A stretch of 64,000 nt of DNA from Pedobacter psychrotolerans (GTDB lineage Bacteria > Bacteroidota > Bacteroidia > Sphingobacteriales > Sphingobacteriaceae). The notes beneath the pieces are model-generated. The model was not told where the DNA came from. It did not search any database and saw only the letters and a list, made by a program, of their open reading frames with translations. Both the position numbers and the translations under genes were made by a program. Positions 46,429-55,390 of this stretch are shown here, piece by piece. The DNA lies in NCBI RefSeq assembly GCF_004340665.1, contig NZ_SLWO01000005.1, positions 186,001-250,000 on the forward strand, in the 5' to 3' direction. Each line of letters begins with the position of its first letter. Position 1 is the stretch's first letter.

Positions 46429-47622
46429 ATGATTATTGAACCAAGAATGAGGGGCTTTATTTGTTTAACTGCGCATCCTGAAGGTTGTGCACAAAACGTA
46501 AAGAACCAAATTGAATATGTAAAATCTAAAGGTGCCATCAACGGCCCCAAAAAAGTATTGGTAATTGGCGCATCTACAGGTTTTGGTCTGGCTTCACGCA
46601 TTACTTCAGCCTACGGATCTAATGCGGCTACGATTGGTGTATTTTTTGAAAAGGCACCTTCGGAAGGTAAAACAGCTTCGCCAGGATGGTATAACACAGC
46701 AGCATTTGAAAAGGAAGCACATGCCGCTGGCTTATATGCCAAAAGCATTAACGGTGATGCTTTTTCAAAAGAAATTAAACAAAAAACCATCGATTTAATC
46801 AAAGCAGATTTAGGTCAGATTGATTTAGTGATTTATAGCCTTGCTTCTCCCGTAAGGAAACACCCGGAAACTGAAGTTTTACACCGCTCTACTTTAAAGC
46901 CAATCGGTAGCACATACACCAATAAAACAGTTGATTTTCATACCGGAAATATAACTAACATTTCTATTGAGCCAGCTACAGATGATGATATTGCAAATAC
47001 TATTGCGGTAATGGGTGGTGAAGACTGGACCATGTGGATTGAAGCCTTAAAGGCAGAAAACCTATTGGCTGAAGGTGCTACTACAGTTGCTTATTCATAC
47101 ATCGGCCCCGCTTTAACTGAGCCGGTTTATCGTAAAGGAACTATCGGCAGGGCTAAAGATGATTTAGAAGCCACTGCATTTAAGATTGCTGATCAATTAA
47201 AAGATATTAACGGAAAGGCTTTCGTTTCTGTAAACAAGGCTTTGGTAACACAAGCAAGTTCAGCGATTCCTGTAATTCCGCTTTATATTTCTTTATTGTA
47301 CAAAATCATGAAAGAAGAAGGTATACATGAAGGAACAATAGAGCAAATTCAACGATTGTATGCAGAAAGATTGTATACAGGTGCTGAAGTTCTGGTTGAT
47401 GAAAAAGGAAGAATCAGAATTGATGATTTGGAAATGCGTGAAGATGTTCAGGCTAAAGTGGCGAAGCTTTGGGAAGAGGCCACAACTGAAACCTTACCTG
47501 CAATAGGAGATTTACCGGGCTATCGTTCAGATTTTTTAAGCCTTTTCGGTTTCGAAGTTGATCAGGTTGATTATCAAAAAGAAACCAATGAAATGGTAAA
47601 GATTGAAGGATTAGTAGATTAA
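46429..47622 (+). CDS. fabV: Trans-2-enoyl-ACP/CoA reductase (NADH)
   Basis: 397 residues, the usual FabV length. It reduces the enoyl intermediate in the last step of each fatty-acid elongation cycle. The nucleotide-binding motif VLVIGASTGFGLASR (about 43-57) and the FabV active-site pattern Y234-x8-K243 are intact. The N-terminus MRGFICLTAHPEGC is also typical. FabV is a triclosan-tolerant alternative to FabI. A hairpin lies downstream. Confidence 0.96.
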   Translation: MIIEPRMRGFICLTAHPEGCAQNVKNQIEYVKSKGAINGPKKVLVIGASTGFGLASRITSAYGSNAATIGVFFEKAPSEGKTASPGWYNTAAFEKEAHAAGLYAKSINGDAFSKEIKQKTIDLIKADLGQIDLVIYSLASPVRKHPETEVLHRSTLKPIGSTYTNKTVDFHTGNITNISIEPATDDDIANTIAVMGGEDWTMWIEALKAENLLAEGATTVAYSYIGPALTEPVYRKGTIGRAKDDLEATAFKIADQLKDINGKAFVSVNKALVTQASSAIPVIPLYISLLYKIMKEEGIHEGTIEQIQRLYAERLYTGAEVLVDEKGRIRIDDLEMREDVQAKVAKLWEEATTETLPAIGDLPGYRSDFLSLFGFEVDQVDYQKETNEMVKIEGLVD

Positions 47623-47687
47623 TAAACTTTCGTTCTTTCTACGGAAAACATTCATGAACTGATTTTTTATCGGTGCAAATAATATCT

Positions 47688-47716
47688 AAATGGCTGGCTT
47701 ATTGCTGGCCATTTTT
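47688..47716 (+). terminator. Terminator after fabV
   Basis: Arms AAATGGC (47688-47694) and GCCATTT (47708-47714) with a T run at 47712-47716, located 66 nt after the fabV stop and 16 nt before the GNAT gene. Confidence 0.65.
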
Positions 47717-47731
47717 ATAAACAAATAAAAA

Positions 47732-48265
47732 ATGAATTTCGATTTACAACCTACGTTAGAAGATAATTTAATAAAAGTGGTTCCATTAAAAGAAACTGAT
47801 TTTGAAAATCTTTATGCGGTAGCTGCCGATCCGCTAATATGGGAGCAACACCCCAATAAAGACCGCTTCAAGAGAGAAGTGTTCGAGATTTTTTTCAAAG
47901 GAGCAATGGATTCAAAGGGAGCATTTATCATTTATGATCAGGCTACTGGTGAGGTGGTAGGTAGCTCAAGATATTATGAGTTGAATGAAGAAGAAAAATC
48001 CATTGCAGTTGGTTATACTTTTATAGGCCGTAAGTTTTGGGCTAAAGGTTATAACACTGCGCTAAAAAAACTGATGTTTGATTATGCTTTTCAATTTGCA
48101 GACCAGATCATCCTTCATATTGGTGCAACTAATTTTCGCTCGCAGAAAGCAACAGAAAAATTAGGTGCGATAAAAACCGCCGAGATCGAGGTTGCTTATT
48201 ATGGCGAACCTGTAAAATGGAACTTTCTTTATCAAATTAATAAAATAACGTGGAATAGCAGATAG
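47732..48265 (+). CDS. GNAT-family N-acetyltransferase
   Basis: 177 residues, cytosolic. Closest in form to the RimJ/RimL-like GNAT group: an N-terminal LIKVVPLKETDFENLYAVA strand-helix, an acetyl-CoA-binding region around YTFIGRKFWAKGYNTALKKL (about 90-110), and HIGATNFRSQKATEKLGAI (about 130-148), where members contact the pantetheine arm. The acceptor substrate cannot be told from sequence. Confidence 0.85.
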   Translation: MNFDLQPTLEDNLIKVVPLKETDFENLYAVAADPLIWEQHPNKDRFKREVFEIFFKGAMDSKGAFIIYDQATGEVVGSSRYYELNEEEKSIAVGYTFIGRKFWAKGYNTALKKLMFDYAFQFADQIILHIGATNFRSQKATEKLGAIKTAEIEVAYYGEPVKWNFLYQINKITWNSR

Positions 48266-48427
48266 TTGGTTTATTTCTGGTATTTAATTATAATGCATCA
48301 ACAATACTGCTCTTAAATTAACCAGAACATCTATTTGAATATTTTAGGATAGCCAAATATTGAGCAACAATTAGTTATCTATGCTCACGTTGATGGGAAT
48401 AAAATCGTATTTCTGATTTAGTATTCT

Positions 48428-48435
48428 TATATTTG
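48428..48435 (+). promoter_or_regulatory. Candidate -7 element of the cold-shock gene
   Basis: TATATTTG, an exact TAnnTTTG match, 53 nt before the ATG at 48489. This would leave a leader of about 45 nt, shorter than the long cold-responsive leaders of E. coli cspA. Confidence 0.5.
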
Positions 48436-48488
48436 TATAAATCTCAATTCCACTTACCTTTTAAAAAAAACAAAACAATTATATATTT

Positions 48489-48941
48489 ATGGCTAAATCT
48501 CAGGCAACATACAGTAAAAAAGAGAACGAAAAAAAACGATTAAAGAAACAAAAAGACAAACAAGAGAAAAAAGAAGAGCGTCAGTCTAACGCAAAAAAAG
48601 GCCAAGCTCTTGAAGACATGATGGCTTACGTTGATGAAAACGGTAACATCTCCTCTACTCCACCAGATCCGAAAAAGAAAAAAGTATTCAACATTGAGGA
48701 TGTTCAAATTGGTATCACCAGACAAGAAGACATTATCGACGAAAATCCGGTTAAAAAAGGTACTGTTACTTTCTTTAATGATAGTAAAGGTTACGGCTTT
48801 ATAAAAAATACCGAAACTCAAGACAGTATTTTCGTACATGCAAATGGCTTGGTTACCCAAATTAAAGAAGGTGATAAAGTTACTTTTGAAGTAGAAATGG
48901 GTCAAAAAGGTCCTACAGCTGTTAAAGTATCTAAAATCTAA
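48489..48941 (+). CDS. Cold-shock domain protein with lysine-rich N-terminal extension
   Basis: 150 residues, about twice a classical CspA. Residues 1-40 are extremely rich in Lys, Glu and Gln. The C-terminal cold-shock domain (about 88-150) has the RNA-binding motifs RNP1 KGYGFI and RNP2 IFVHA. It likely binds single-stranded RNA or DNA; the basic tail may add non-specific affinity. Preceded by its own -7 element. Confidence 0.92.
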   Translation: MAKSQATYSKKENEKKRLKKQKDKQEKKEERQSNAKKGQALEDMMAYVDENGNISSTPPDPKKKKVFNIEDVQIGITRQEDIIDENPVKKGTVTFFNDSKGYGFIKNTETQDSIFVHANGLVTQIKEGDKVTFEVEMGQKGPTAVKVSKI

Positions 48942-49376
48942 TCGTTATTAAACGCTCCAATTGCTTTCTCAACAGCAATAAGATAAAAATCTGCAGATCA
49001 AATTCTGCTGCGCCAGGTTTTATAAACATTTATATTTCCGTCTATTTAGCATAAAACCTAGCGCATTTTTTCTTTCTCAAATCGGACACAATTTAGTTCT
49101 TGATCCAATCTCATCCTTACGAAGGCATTCAAATTATATTCGAACCTAAGGGTAGAATTCATTTTAAAATGAAAATTCTTTGTTTTTTGATATTCAATTT
49201 TTGAATTAAATTAAGCGTTATCAGCCTGTTTTCAATCTGATTAACCAAAATAATAAGGCAGATTTCACAGATAAGAAAAGAGATAACTCATTCGCATTTT
49301 TAAAAAATTATTAATCTCGGTGTGGAATTTGCTTTGAATTTACATCATTACAGTACACACAAAGACAATATATCAT
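48942..49376 (+). other. 435-bp non-coding stretch with AT-rich palindromes
   Basis: No credible gene is visible. It contains a perfect 16-bp palindrome TTCATTTTAAAATGAA (49158-49173) flanked by a near-palindromic GAATTC/AAATTC pair, and a smaller TTCAATTTTTGAA hairpin about 30 bp further on. AT-rich palindromes arise readily by chance, so an operator function is only a possibility. The promoter of the SIMPL-domain gene must lie at its right end. Confidence 0.4.
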
Positions 49377-50069
49377 ATGAAAAAATTAATTGCAATTGCA
49401 CTCGTTGCATTTTTAGGCTTATCTTCAGCCATGGCTCAACAAACAGATTTACGTAGAAAAATCAGTGTTAGCGGTAACGCAGAAACAGAGGTAACTCCTG
49501 ATATCATATACATTGGAATTTCCTTAAAGGAATATTTAAACGGGAAGAAAAAAGTAGAGATTACTGAACTGGAAAAACAACTTTATGCTGCGGTACAAAA
49601 AGCGGGCATTGCGAAGGAAAATTTAACGGTCAGTAATTTAAGCAGCTGGAACGATAATACCTCAAAAAAGAAAAACCCTGATTTTTTAGCCAGTAAACAG
49701 TATCGTTTGAAGGTGAATGATTTAAATAAATTTAACGCTATCCTTGAGGAACTGGATGCTAAAGGGATTGCTAATACTAATATTGAAAGTTATGATTATT
49801 CGAAAATTGAAAGCCTAAAAAAAGACTTAAAAATTAAGGCCCTATTATCAGCAAAGGAAAAAGCAACCTACATGGTTGAAGCACTAAATGGCAAATTGGG
49901 TGCAGCAATTGAAATTCAGGACGGTGGAGACAATATTATACAACCCGTTTACAGAAATTTCATGGTTCAGTCTGCAATGGCCGAAACTTCAGCAGATACA
50001 GCACCTGAAATTGATTTCAAGAAAATCAAGTTAAACTTCACCGTTAATGTAGTTTTTGAAATAAAATAA
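49377..50069 (+). CDS. SIMPL-domain (DUF541) periplasmic protein
   Basis: 230 residues. Signal peptide ends at AMAQ (about residue 20). The rest matches the SIMPL family: RKISVSGNAETEVTPDIIYIGISLKE at the N-terminus, YRLKVNDLNKFNAILEEL in the middle, and a C-terminal NFTVNVVFEIK strand. Related proteins include a mammalian signalling adaptor and bacterial periplasmic oligomers; the bacterial role is unclear. Confidence 0.88.
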   Translation: MKKLIAIALVAFLGLSSAMAQQTDLRRKISVSGNAETEVTPDIIYIGISLKEYLNGKKKVEITELEKQLYAAVQKAGIAKENLTVSNLSSWNDNTSKKKNPDFLASKQYRLKVNDLNKFNAILEELDAKGIANTNIESYDYSKIESLKKDLKIKALLSAKEKATYMVEALNGKLGAAIEIQDGGDNIIQPVYRNFMVQSAMAETSADTAPEIDFKKIKLNFTVNVVFEIK

Positions 50070-50099
50070 TATAAATAAAGTTAAAAAATCTCTTTTTAG

Positions 50100-50129
50100 A
50101 ACCTACCAGAACATTTTGGTAGGTTTTTT
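50100..50129 (+). terminator. Terminator of the SIMPL-domain gene
   Basis: Perfect 9-bp arms AACCTACCA (50100-50108) and TGGTAGGTT (50117-50125) with a run of six T. It lies 30 nt after the stop at 50069. Confidence 0.92.
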
Positions 50130-50165
50130 GTTTAGTAAACATCGAACACTAAAAACTTTAAAATT

Positions 50166-50480
50166 ATGAAAAAATTCATTTACACTTTAGCCCTTATTTT
50201 CTCTTTAGGCATTAGTTTCAATTCAGTACAAGCTGCAGATAAACCTGCAAAAAACCCTACTGAATTAACTGCTGAGCAGACACTGAAGTTGGAAAAAATT
50301 AAAACTCGTGTGGAAGAGATCAGAGACATGGATAAGTCTAATTTAACCAAAGCAGAGCGCAAAGCTTTACGTAGCGAGTTAAGAGAATTAAAAGGTCAGG
50401 CACGTGCAGTATCAGGTGGTGTTTATCTTTCAGTAGGAGCGATTATCATCATCATCTTATTATTGATCCTGATTTTATAA
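50166..50480 (+). CDS. Small exported protein with coiled coil and C-terminal membrane segment
   Basis: 104 residues. Signal peptide ends at VQAAD (about residue 24). Residues 35-80 are strongly charged and helical (KLEKIKTRVEEIRDMD, then KALRSELRELKGQ). The C-terminus is one hydrophobic segment rich in Ile and Leu (about 85-104). Similar small proteins occur in many Bacteroidota; function unknown. Set between two terminators, so it is a single-gene unit. Confidence 0.75.
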   Translation: MKKFIYTLALIFSLGISFNSVQAADKPAKNPTELTAEQTLKLEKIKTRVEEIRDMDKSNLTKAERKALRSELRELKGQARAVSGGVYLSVGAIIIIILLLILIL

Positions 50481-50507
50481 TAAAAAACAACATCTATCTA
50501 TAAAAAC

Positions 50508-50540
50508 AAAAAAGCTTTGCATTGCTGCAAAGCTTTTTTT
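50508..50540 (+). terminator. Terminator of the small membrane-protein gene
   Basis: Arms AAAAAAGCTTTGCA (50508-50521) and TGCAAAGCTTTTTT (50526-50539) form a perfect 14-bp stem with a 4-nt loop and a T tract. It lies 28 nt past the stop. Confidence 0.93.
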
Positions 50541-50632
50541 ATGTGGAATAATATCGTTAAATCTAGTTTTAGCGTATCAAAATTTGGTTGTAGCGTCTCG
50601 CTACGATCCAACTCATATAGCGATAGCATTAA

Positions 50633-50658
50633 GATTGCTTCGTGCCTCGCAATGACGA
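50633..50658 (+). repeat. Dispersed 26-bp repeat, copy 1
   Basis: GATTGCTTCGTGCCTCGCAA followed by TGACGA. It matches copy 2 (53549-53574) at 24 of 26 positions. The element lies between convergent genes and resembles short interspersed repeats of Bacteroidota genomes. Confidence 0.7.
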
Positions 50659-50669
50659 TTTATCTAAGT

Positions 50670-51941
50670 TTAATCAATAAAATCAAAACCTGTATATTTC
50701 ACTAATGCTTCCGGAATTTTAATCCCATTTTCAGTTTGATAATTTTCTAAAATTGATGCTACAATACGTGGCAAGGCTAAAGCACTTCCATTTAGTGTAT
50801 GTACCAATTGCGTTTTACCTGTAGCGCCTTTAAAACGAATTTTTGAACGGTTACTTTGGAAAGTTTCGACATTTGAAACAGAAGAAACCTCTAACCATCT
50901 TCCTTGCGCTCCACTCCAGGCTTCCATATCATATGTCATGGCAGAACCAAAGCCCATATCACCACCACATAACAATAAAACACGATAGTGTAATCCTAGT
51001 TTTTGTAATAATGATTGAACATAAGTGCTCATATCTTCAAGGGTTTGATAAGATTGATCAGGATGTGTGATTTGCACCAACTCCACTTTATCAAACTGAT
51101 GTAAACGATTTAAACCACGAACATGTGCGCCATACGAGCCAGCTTCTCTACGAAAGCAAGGCGTATAGGCTGTATTTTTAATGGGTAAATCTTCTTCTTT
51201 CAGGATTACGTCACGGTATAAATTGGTAACCGGAACTTCTGCAGTAGGAATCAGGTATAAATCATCCACAGTAGAGTGGTACATCTGTCCTTCCTTATCG
51301 GGCAACTGACCGGTGCCAAAACCAGACGCTGCATTTACCAAATGAGGCACCTGCACTTCGTTATACCCCGCTTCAATAGCCTGATCTAAAAAGAAATTAA
51401 TTAATGCCCTTTGTAATCTTGCACCTTTGCCCTTATATACCGGAAAGCCAGCACCTGTAATTTTTACACCTAATTCAAAATCAATGATATCGTATTTAGC
51501 TGCAAGCTCCCAGTGCGGCAAAGCCTGAGCAGGTAATTCAGCTGGCTCGCCAAAAGTATAAACGGTTTTATTTTCTTCTGGTGTAGTACCCTCCGGTACC
51601 ATATCATGTGGTAAATTTGGTAACTGAACCAGTAAGTTAAACTGAGCTGTTTCCAGTTCGGCTAACTTATCACCCATGTTTTTTATATTTTCTTTATGAG
51701 ATGCCGTTTGTGCTTTAATTGCCTCTGCTTCTTCTTTTTTACCAGTACGCATTAAATCACCAATTTGCTTGGCTGCTGCATTTGCCTCTGCGGAAATTGC
51801 ATCTAGGGAAGTCTGAGTGGAACGACGCTCTTCATCAATTTTGATGATTTCATCTACCAACTCTGGTTGTTTAAAGTTACGTACACTTAAACGATCTAAA
51901 ACTTTCTCTCTATTTTCGCGGATATAATTAACTTGCAGCAT
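50670..51941 (-). CDS. serS: Serine--tRNA ligase
   Basis: 423 residues from the ATG at 51941 (MLQVNYIRENREKVL), the normal SerRS start and length; an in-frame ATG 93 nt upstream is rejected. The N-terminal antiparallel coiled coil (about 30-105) grips the tRNA. The class II core has motif 2 in TPCFRREAGSYGAHVRGLNR (about 258-277) and motif 3 in NGSALALPRIVASILENYQ (about 380-400). Attaches serine to tRNA-Ser. A TATCTTTG -7 element lies just upstream. Confidence 0.98.
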   Translation of the reverse strand: MLQVNYIRENREKVLDRLSVRNFKQPELVDEIIKIDEERRSTQTSLDAISAEANAAAKQIGDLMRTGKKEEAEAIKAQTASHKENIKNMGDKLAELETAQFNLLVQLPNLPHDMVPEGTTPEENKTVYTFGEPAELPAQALPHWELAAKYDIIDFELGVKITGAGFPVYKGKGARLQRALINFFLDQAIEAGYNEVQVPHLVNAASGFGTGQLPDKEGQMYHSTVDDLYLIPTAEVPVTNLYRDVILKEEDLPIKNTAYTPCFRREAGSYGAHVRGLNRLHQFDKVELVQITHPDQSYQTLEDMSTYVQSLLQKLGLHYRVLLLCGGDMGFGSAMTYDMEAWSGAQGRWLEVSSVSNVETFQSNRSKIRFKGATGKTQLVHTLNGSALALPRIVASILENYQTENGIKIPEALVKYTGFDFID

Positions 51942-51957
51942 TATTTTATTTTTTTCA

Positions 51958-51965
51958 CAAAGATA
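51958..51965 (-). promoter_or_regulatory. -7 element of serS
   Basis: Minus-strand TATCTTTG, the commonest form of the TAnnTTTG motif, with 16 nt before the ATG at 51941. This placement also supports the downstream start choice for serS, since the longer reading would contain the promoter. Confidence 0.6.
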
Positions 51966-52041
51966 GAAAGAGTTTTCAGTTTTCAGTTTGCAGTTTTCAA
52001 TCATGCACATCTTGATACTTAATTCTTGATACATTTAGACT

Positions 52042-52752
52042 ATGGATGGCAAACTTTTCCTCGTACCTACACCAATTGGGAATTTAGAAGACATGACTTT
52101 TAGAGCCATACGGATTTTAAAGGAATGTGATTTAATCCTGGCGGAGGATACCCGTACCAGCGCACCAATGCTTAAACACTTTGGCATTGATAAACGCGTT
52201 TTCTCTCATCACCAGCACAACGAACATAAGGCAACTTCGGAAATTATTAAATTCTTAAATGAAGGGCAAAAAATTGCTTTAATCTCTGATGCGGGTACGC
52301 CTGCCATTTCTGATCCTGGGTTTTTCTTAGTTCGTGAAGCGATTAAAAATGATATTGCAGTAGAATGCCTGCCGGGTGCCACCGCTTTTGTACCTGCACT
52401 CGTTAACTCTGGATTACCAGCTGATGCCTTTACCTTTGAAGGATTTCTTCCGGTTAAAAAAGGACGCCAAACGAAGTTTAAAAAACTGGCAGAAGAGGAA
52501 CGTACCATTATCCTTTATGAAAGTCCGCATCGTTTACTGAAAACGCTGGAAGAATTTGCACAGTATTTGGGTGAAGATAGACAGGCATCGGTAAGCCGCG
52601 AATTAACTAAAATGTTTGAAGAGACCGTTCGAGGCACATTAGTAGAAATAAAATCACATTTTGAAAACAATACTTTAAAGGGAGAATTTGTAATTTGCAT
52701 AGCAGGAAAACCTGTAACAAAAAGTAAGAACAAATATGAAGATGCTGAATAG
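52042..52752 (+). CDS. rsmI: 16S rRNA (cytidine1402-2'-O)-methyltransferase
   Basis: 236 residues. SAM-dependent methylase of the tetrapyrrole-methylase fold that modifies C1402 in the ribosomal P site. Diagnostic stretches: LFLVPTPIGNLEDMTFRA (5-22), ILAEDTRTS (about 32-40), ISDAGTPAISDPG (about 81-93) and the C-terminal GEFVICIAG. Divergent from serS. Confidence 0.96.
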   Translation: MDGKLFLVPTPIGNLEDMTFRAIRILKECDLILAEDTRTSAPMLKHFGIDKRVFSHHQHNEHKATSEIIKFLNEGQKIALISDAGTPAISDPGFFLVREAIKNDIAVECLPGATAFVPALVNSGLPADAFTFEGFLPVKKGRQTKFKKLAEEERTIILYESPHRLLKTLEEFAQYLGEDRQASVSRELTKMFEETVRGTLVEIKSHFENNTLKGEFVICIAGKPVTKSKNKYEDAE

Positions 52753-52773
52753 CATGGCAAACTTATACAATAT

Positions 52774-53418
52774 ATGAATAGCATAGATAGATTCCTTAGT
52801 GACGAACAAGATCCTAAGACTGTAGAAAAAGTTATTGGAAAATTAAATGACCTTTTAACCACGGGTGAAGAACTGTTGTACCTGGCAGTACAGAAAAAAC
52901 CAGCCGTTAACTTGCTTCCAGATAGCATTGCCATTTCAAATAAAAGAATTTTTTATTGCGAACCGGGCAACTTGGGTTTGACCATGAATTTTAAAGATAT
53001 TTCCTGGAAAAGCATTAAGGAGGTATCATTTAAAGAAGAACTTTTTGGTTCGAAATTTATCTGTGTTCCGCAATATGGTGAGAATATTGTAACGGAGTTT
53101 ATACCAAAAATACAAGCAAGAAAATTACACCAGGCAGCCAATCAGCAATTAGAAGAATATAAAGAACTGTTACATCAGCAAAAGCTGGAAGAAAATCGTG
53201 CTACGGCATCAGCAATAAACATGAGCGCACAGCCAGTCGCAGAATTACCAATCGAAGAACCTAAAACTCCTGAATTCATTCAGATTGCTGAAGTGGTGGA
53301 AGAGCCAGAAGATGAAACGACTTTGAAGTTACGTAAACTGAAAACCTTGTATGACAAACACTTGATCACACAGGAAGAATACGAAACCAAAAAAGCCAAT
53401 ATTTTAGAAAGCTTGTAG
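52774..53418 (+). CDS. PH-domain-like protein with C-terminal SHOCT motif
   Basis: 214 residues, no signal peptide. Residues about 18-125 fit a bacterial PH-like domain (EELLYLAVQKKPAVNLLPDSIAISNKRIFY, then FKDISWKSIKEVSFKEE). The last 30 residues are a SHOCT helix hairpin (LRKLKTLYDKHLITQEEYETKKANILESL, split by Gln-Glu-Glu-Tyr). SHOCT motifs are thought to mediate oligomerisation. Starts 21 nt after rsmI, so likely cotranscribed. Function unknown. Confidence 0.75.
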   Translation: MNSIDRFLSDEQDPKTVEKVIGKLNDLLTTGEELLYLAVQKKPAVNLLPDSIAISNKRIFYCEPGNLGLTMNFKDISWKSIKEVSFKEELFGSKFICVPQYGENIVTEFIPKIQARKLHQAANQQLEEYKELLHQQKLEENRATASAINMSAQPVAELPIEEPKTPEFIQIAEVVEEPEDETTLKLRKLKTLYDKHLITQEEYETKKANILESL

Positions 53419-53519
53419 ATATAAGTGTTATGTCGAGTTATTTGAACGCTTCGTATTCTTCAATAAGCTACTATTGACGTTTTTATTTTCCTTCATTCAA
53501 AAATAGACTTTCATCAACT

Positions 53520-53574
53520 GAAGCAATCTCATTCGTTCAAGCAAAAGAGATTGCTTCGTACCTTGCAATGACGA
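53520..53574 (+). repeat. Dispersed repeat copy 2 with inverted arm
   Basis: Bases 53549-53574 repeat copy 1 at 24 of 26 positions. Here the element also forms a perfect 11-bp inverted repeat: GAAGCAATCTC (53520-53530) and GAGATTGCTTC (53547-53557). It lies between the PH/SHOCT gene and lnt. Confidence 0.72.
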
Positions 53575-53611
53575 GTGCATAATGCTCCAGGACGACAAAT
53601 CACCTTAAAAG

Positions 53612-55228
53612 ATGAACCCCAGACAAACTTACCTCCTTGCCTTAATAAGTGCATTTTTGCTTTGGCTAGCCTGGCCACCCATTCCCTTTACAACCCCATT
53701 GTTATTAGTTGCATGGGTTCCTTTATTAATAGCAATTGATGAGATCGCTAAGGATAATCTGAAGAAGCAAGGTAAACGCATTTTTTTAACGGCTGGTTTA
53801 ACGTTTTTGGCATGGAATTCTGCATCAATTTATTGGGTATATAATGCCATCAGTGCTTATAACGGCGCAATTGTGGCCATTCCGGTATCATTAATTCCAT
53901 TTGGTTTAGGTGCGCTCCTCATGACCTTTGCCTTTTGGTTATATTATCGCTTGGGTAAATATGTAAACAAAAAGATTGCCTACCTGGGACTAATTTCCTT
54001 TTACATCGCACTGGAGTATTTACAACAAACTTGGGATTTAGCTTTCCCCTGGATGACACTTGGCAACGGATTAGCTGGAATGCACCAATTGGCACAATGG
54101 TATGATTACACAGGTATTTATGGTGGTTCACTTTGGATTATAACGAGTAATATCCTTGCTTTTGAAGCGTACAAGAAACTAAAATCAGCGTCAGGATATT
54201 TAAGATTCAGACCCGCTCTTATCTGGGCACTTGTGGTTATTATTCCTGTTTCCATATCGCTAACAAAATATTATACAGCAACAGAAAAAGGCACCCCCAG
54301 TAATGTGGTGGTGGTGCAACCCAATATTGATCCTTATTTAAAGCTTAGTTCAATTCCTCCCGCAGCGCAAATTAAAATCCTTACTCAATTATCAGATTCG
54401 ATTGCACAACCCAATACGGAATATTTTATCTGGCCAGAAACGGCAATTCCTAATTATGCGGATGAAGATCATATTCGAAGCAGCGAAGATTTTATCACGC
54501 TGCAAAACTTTTTAAGCAAATACAAGAATGGTACGCTAATTACAGGAATAGAAAGTATTAAAGTTTATGCCACAAAAAAGACGATCACATCGAAATATGA
54601 TGAGCGTCAAGGCGTATATTTTGATAATTTCAATACAGCCATGCAGGTAGAAAACTCAGCAAATGTTCAGTTTTATCATAAATCGAAATTGGTTCCCGGT
54701 GTAGAGAAAATGCCTTTTCCGAAATTATTTTCATTCCTTGACGGTGTTTTTGCCCAATTAGGTGGAACAGTTGGCGGCTGGGGTTGGCAAGAAAAACCTA
54801 GTGTATTGTATGCACAGAGTGGAATTGGCGCAGCACCTGTAGTGTGTTATGAAAGTTTGTGGGGTGATTGGGTTGGACAACAGGTTAAGGATGGGGCTCA
54901 GTTTATTGCGATCATCACTAATGATGGTTGGTGGGGCAATACTTCCGGAAAAGACCAACATGCCATGTATGCCAAACTTCGGGCTATTGAAACACACCGT
55001 GATATTGCAAGATCTGCCAACACCGGGATTTCCTGTTTTATTAATCAACGAGGCGATGTAACCCAAAGCACTAAATGGTGGACAAGAACGGCGTTAAAAG
55101 GCGACATCAATCTAAATGATGAAATTACATTCTATGTAAAAAGTGGTGATATCATCGCAAAAATTTTAAGCTTTCTCGCGATTTTGTTGGTATTAATTAT
55201 ACCTTATAAAAAATGGGTGAAAAAATAA
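53612..55228 (+). CDS. lnt: Apolipoprotein N-acyltransferase
   Basis: 538 residues. About seven N-terminal membrane segments, then a nitrilase-fold catalytic domain in the periplasm, then a C-terminal membrane segment (about 512-530). The Glu-Lys-Cys triad is visible: Glu in WPETAIPNY (about 271-279), Lys in HKSKLVPGVEKMPF (about 354-367) and Cys in VCYESLWG (about 411-418). Adds the third acyl chain to lipoproteins. Near lspA, forming a small lipoprotein-maturation group. Confidence 0.95.
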   Translation: MNPRQTYLLALISAFLLWLAWPPIPFTTPLLLVAWVPLLIAIDEIAKDNLKKQGKRIFLTAGLTFLAWNSASIYWVYNAISAYNGAIVAIPVSLIPFGLGALLMTFAFWLYYRLGKYVNKKIAYLGLISFYIALEYLQQTWDLAFPWMTLGNGLAGMHQLAQWYDYTGIYGGSLWIITSNILAFEAYKKLKSASGYLRFRPALIWALVVIIPVSISLTKYYTATEKGTPSNVVVVQPNIDPYLKLSSIPPAAQIKILTQLSDSIAQPNTEYFIWPETAIPNYADEDHIRSSEDFITLQNFLSKYKNGTLITGIESIKVYATKKTITSKYDERQGVYFDNFNTAMQVENSANVQFYHKSKLVPGVEKMPFPKLFSFLDGVFAQLGGTVGGWGWQEKPSVLYAQSGIGAAPVVCYESLWGDWVGQQVKDGAQFIAIITNDGWWGNTSGKDQHAMYAKLRAIETHRDIARSANTGISCFINQRGDVTQSTKWWTRTALKGDINLNDEITFYVKSGDIIAKILSFLAILLVLIIPYKKWVKK

Positions 55229-55390
55229 GAGTCCTTTTTATGGTAGTTTTATGGGTACACTGTTTAAGTATAAAGCACGAATATATTTGGATAGCTTAAA
55301 TAGAATGAGGCCTAAAAAATTAATCCAGAGATAAATAAAGAATTGGTTATTCCACCGATGCAAATAACTAATGATTCTTATTAAAAACAT

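Noticed and set aside
52515..52934. 139-residue minus-strand frame across the rsmI-PH/SHOCT junction
   Set aside because: It runs opposite two genes with clear families and has no start signal or family match.
54758..55066. Antisense frame of 102 residues inside lnt
   Set aside because: It lies opposite the catalytic region of Lnt containing the active-site Cys; a shadow of that frame.
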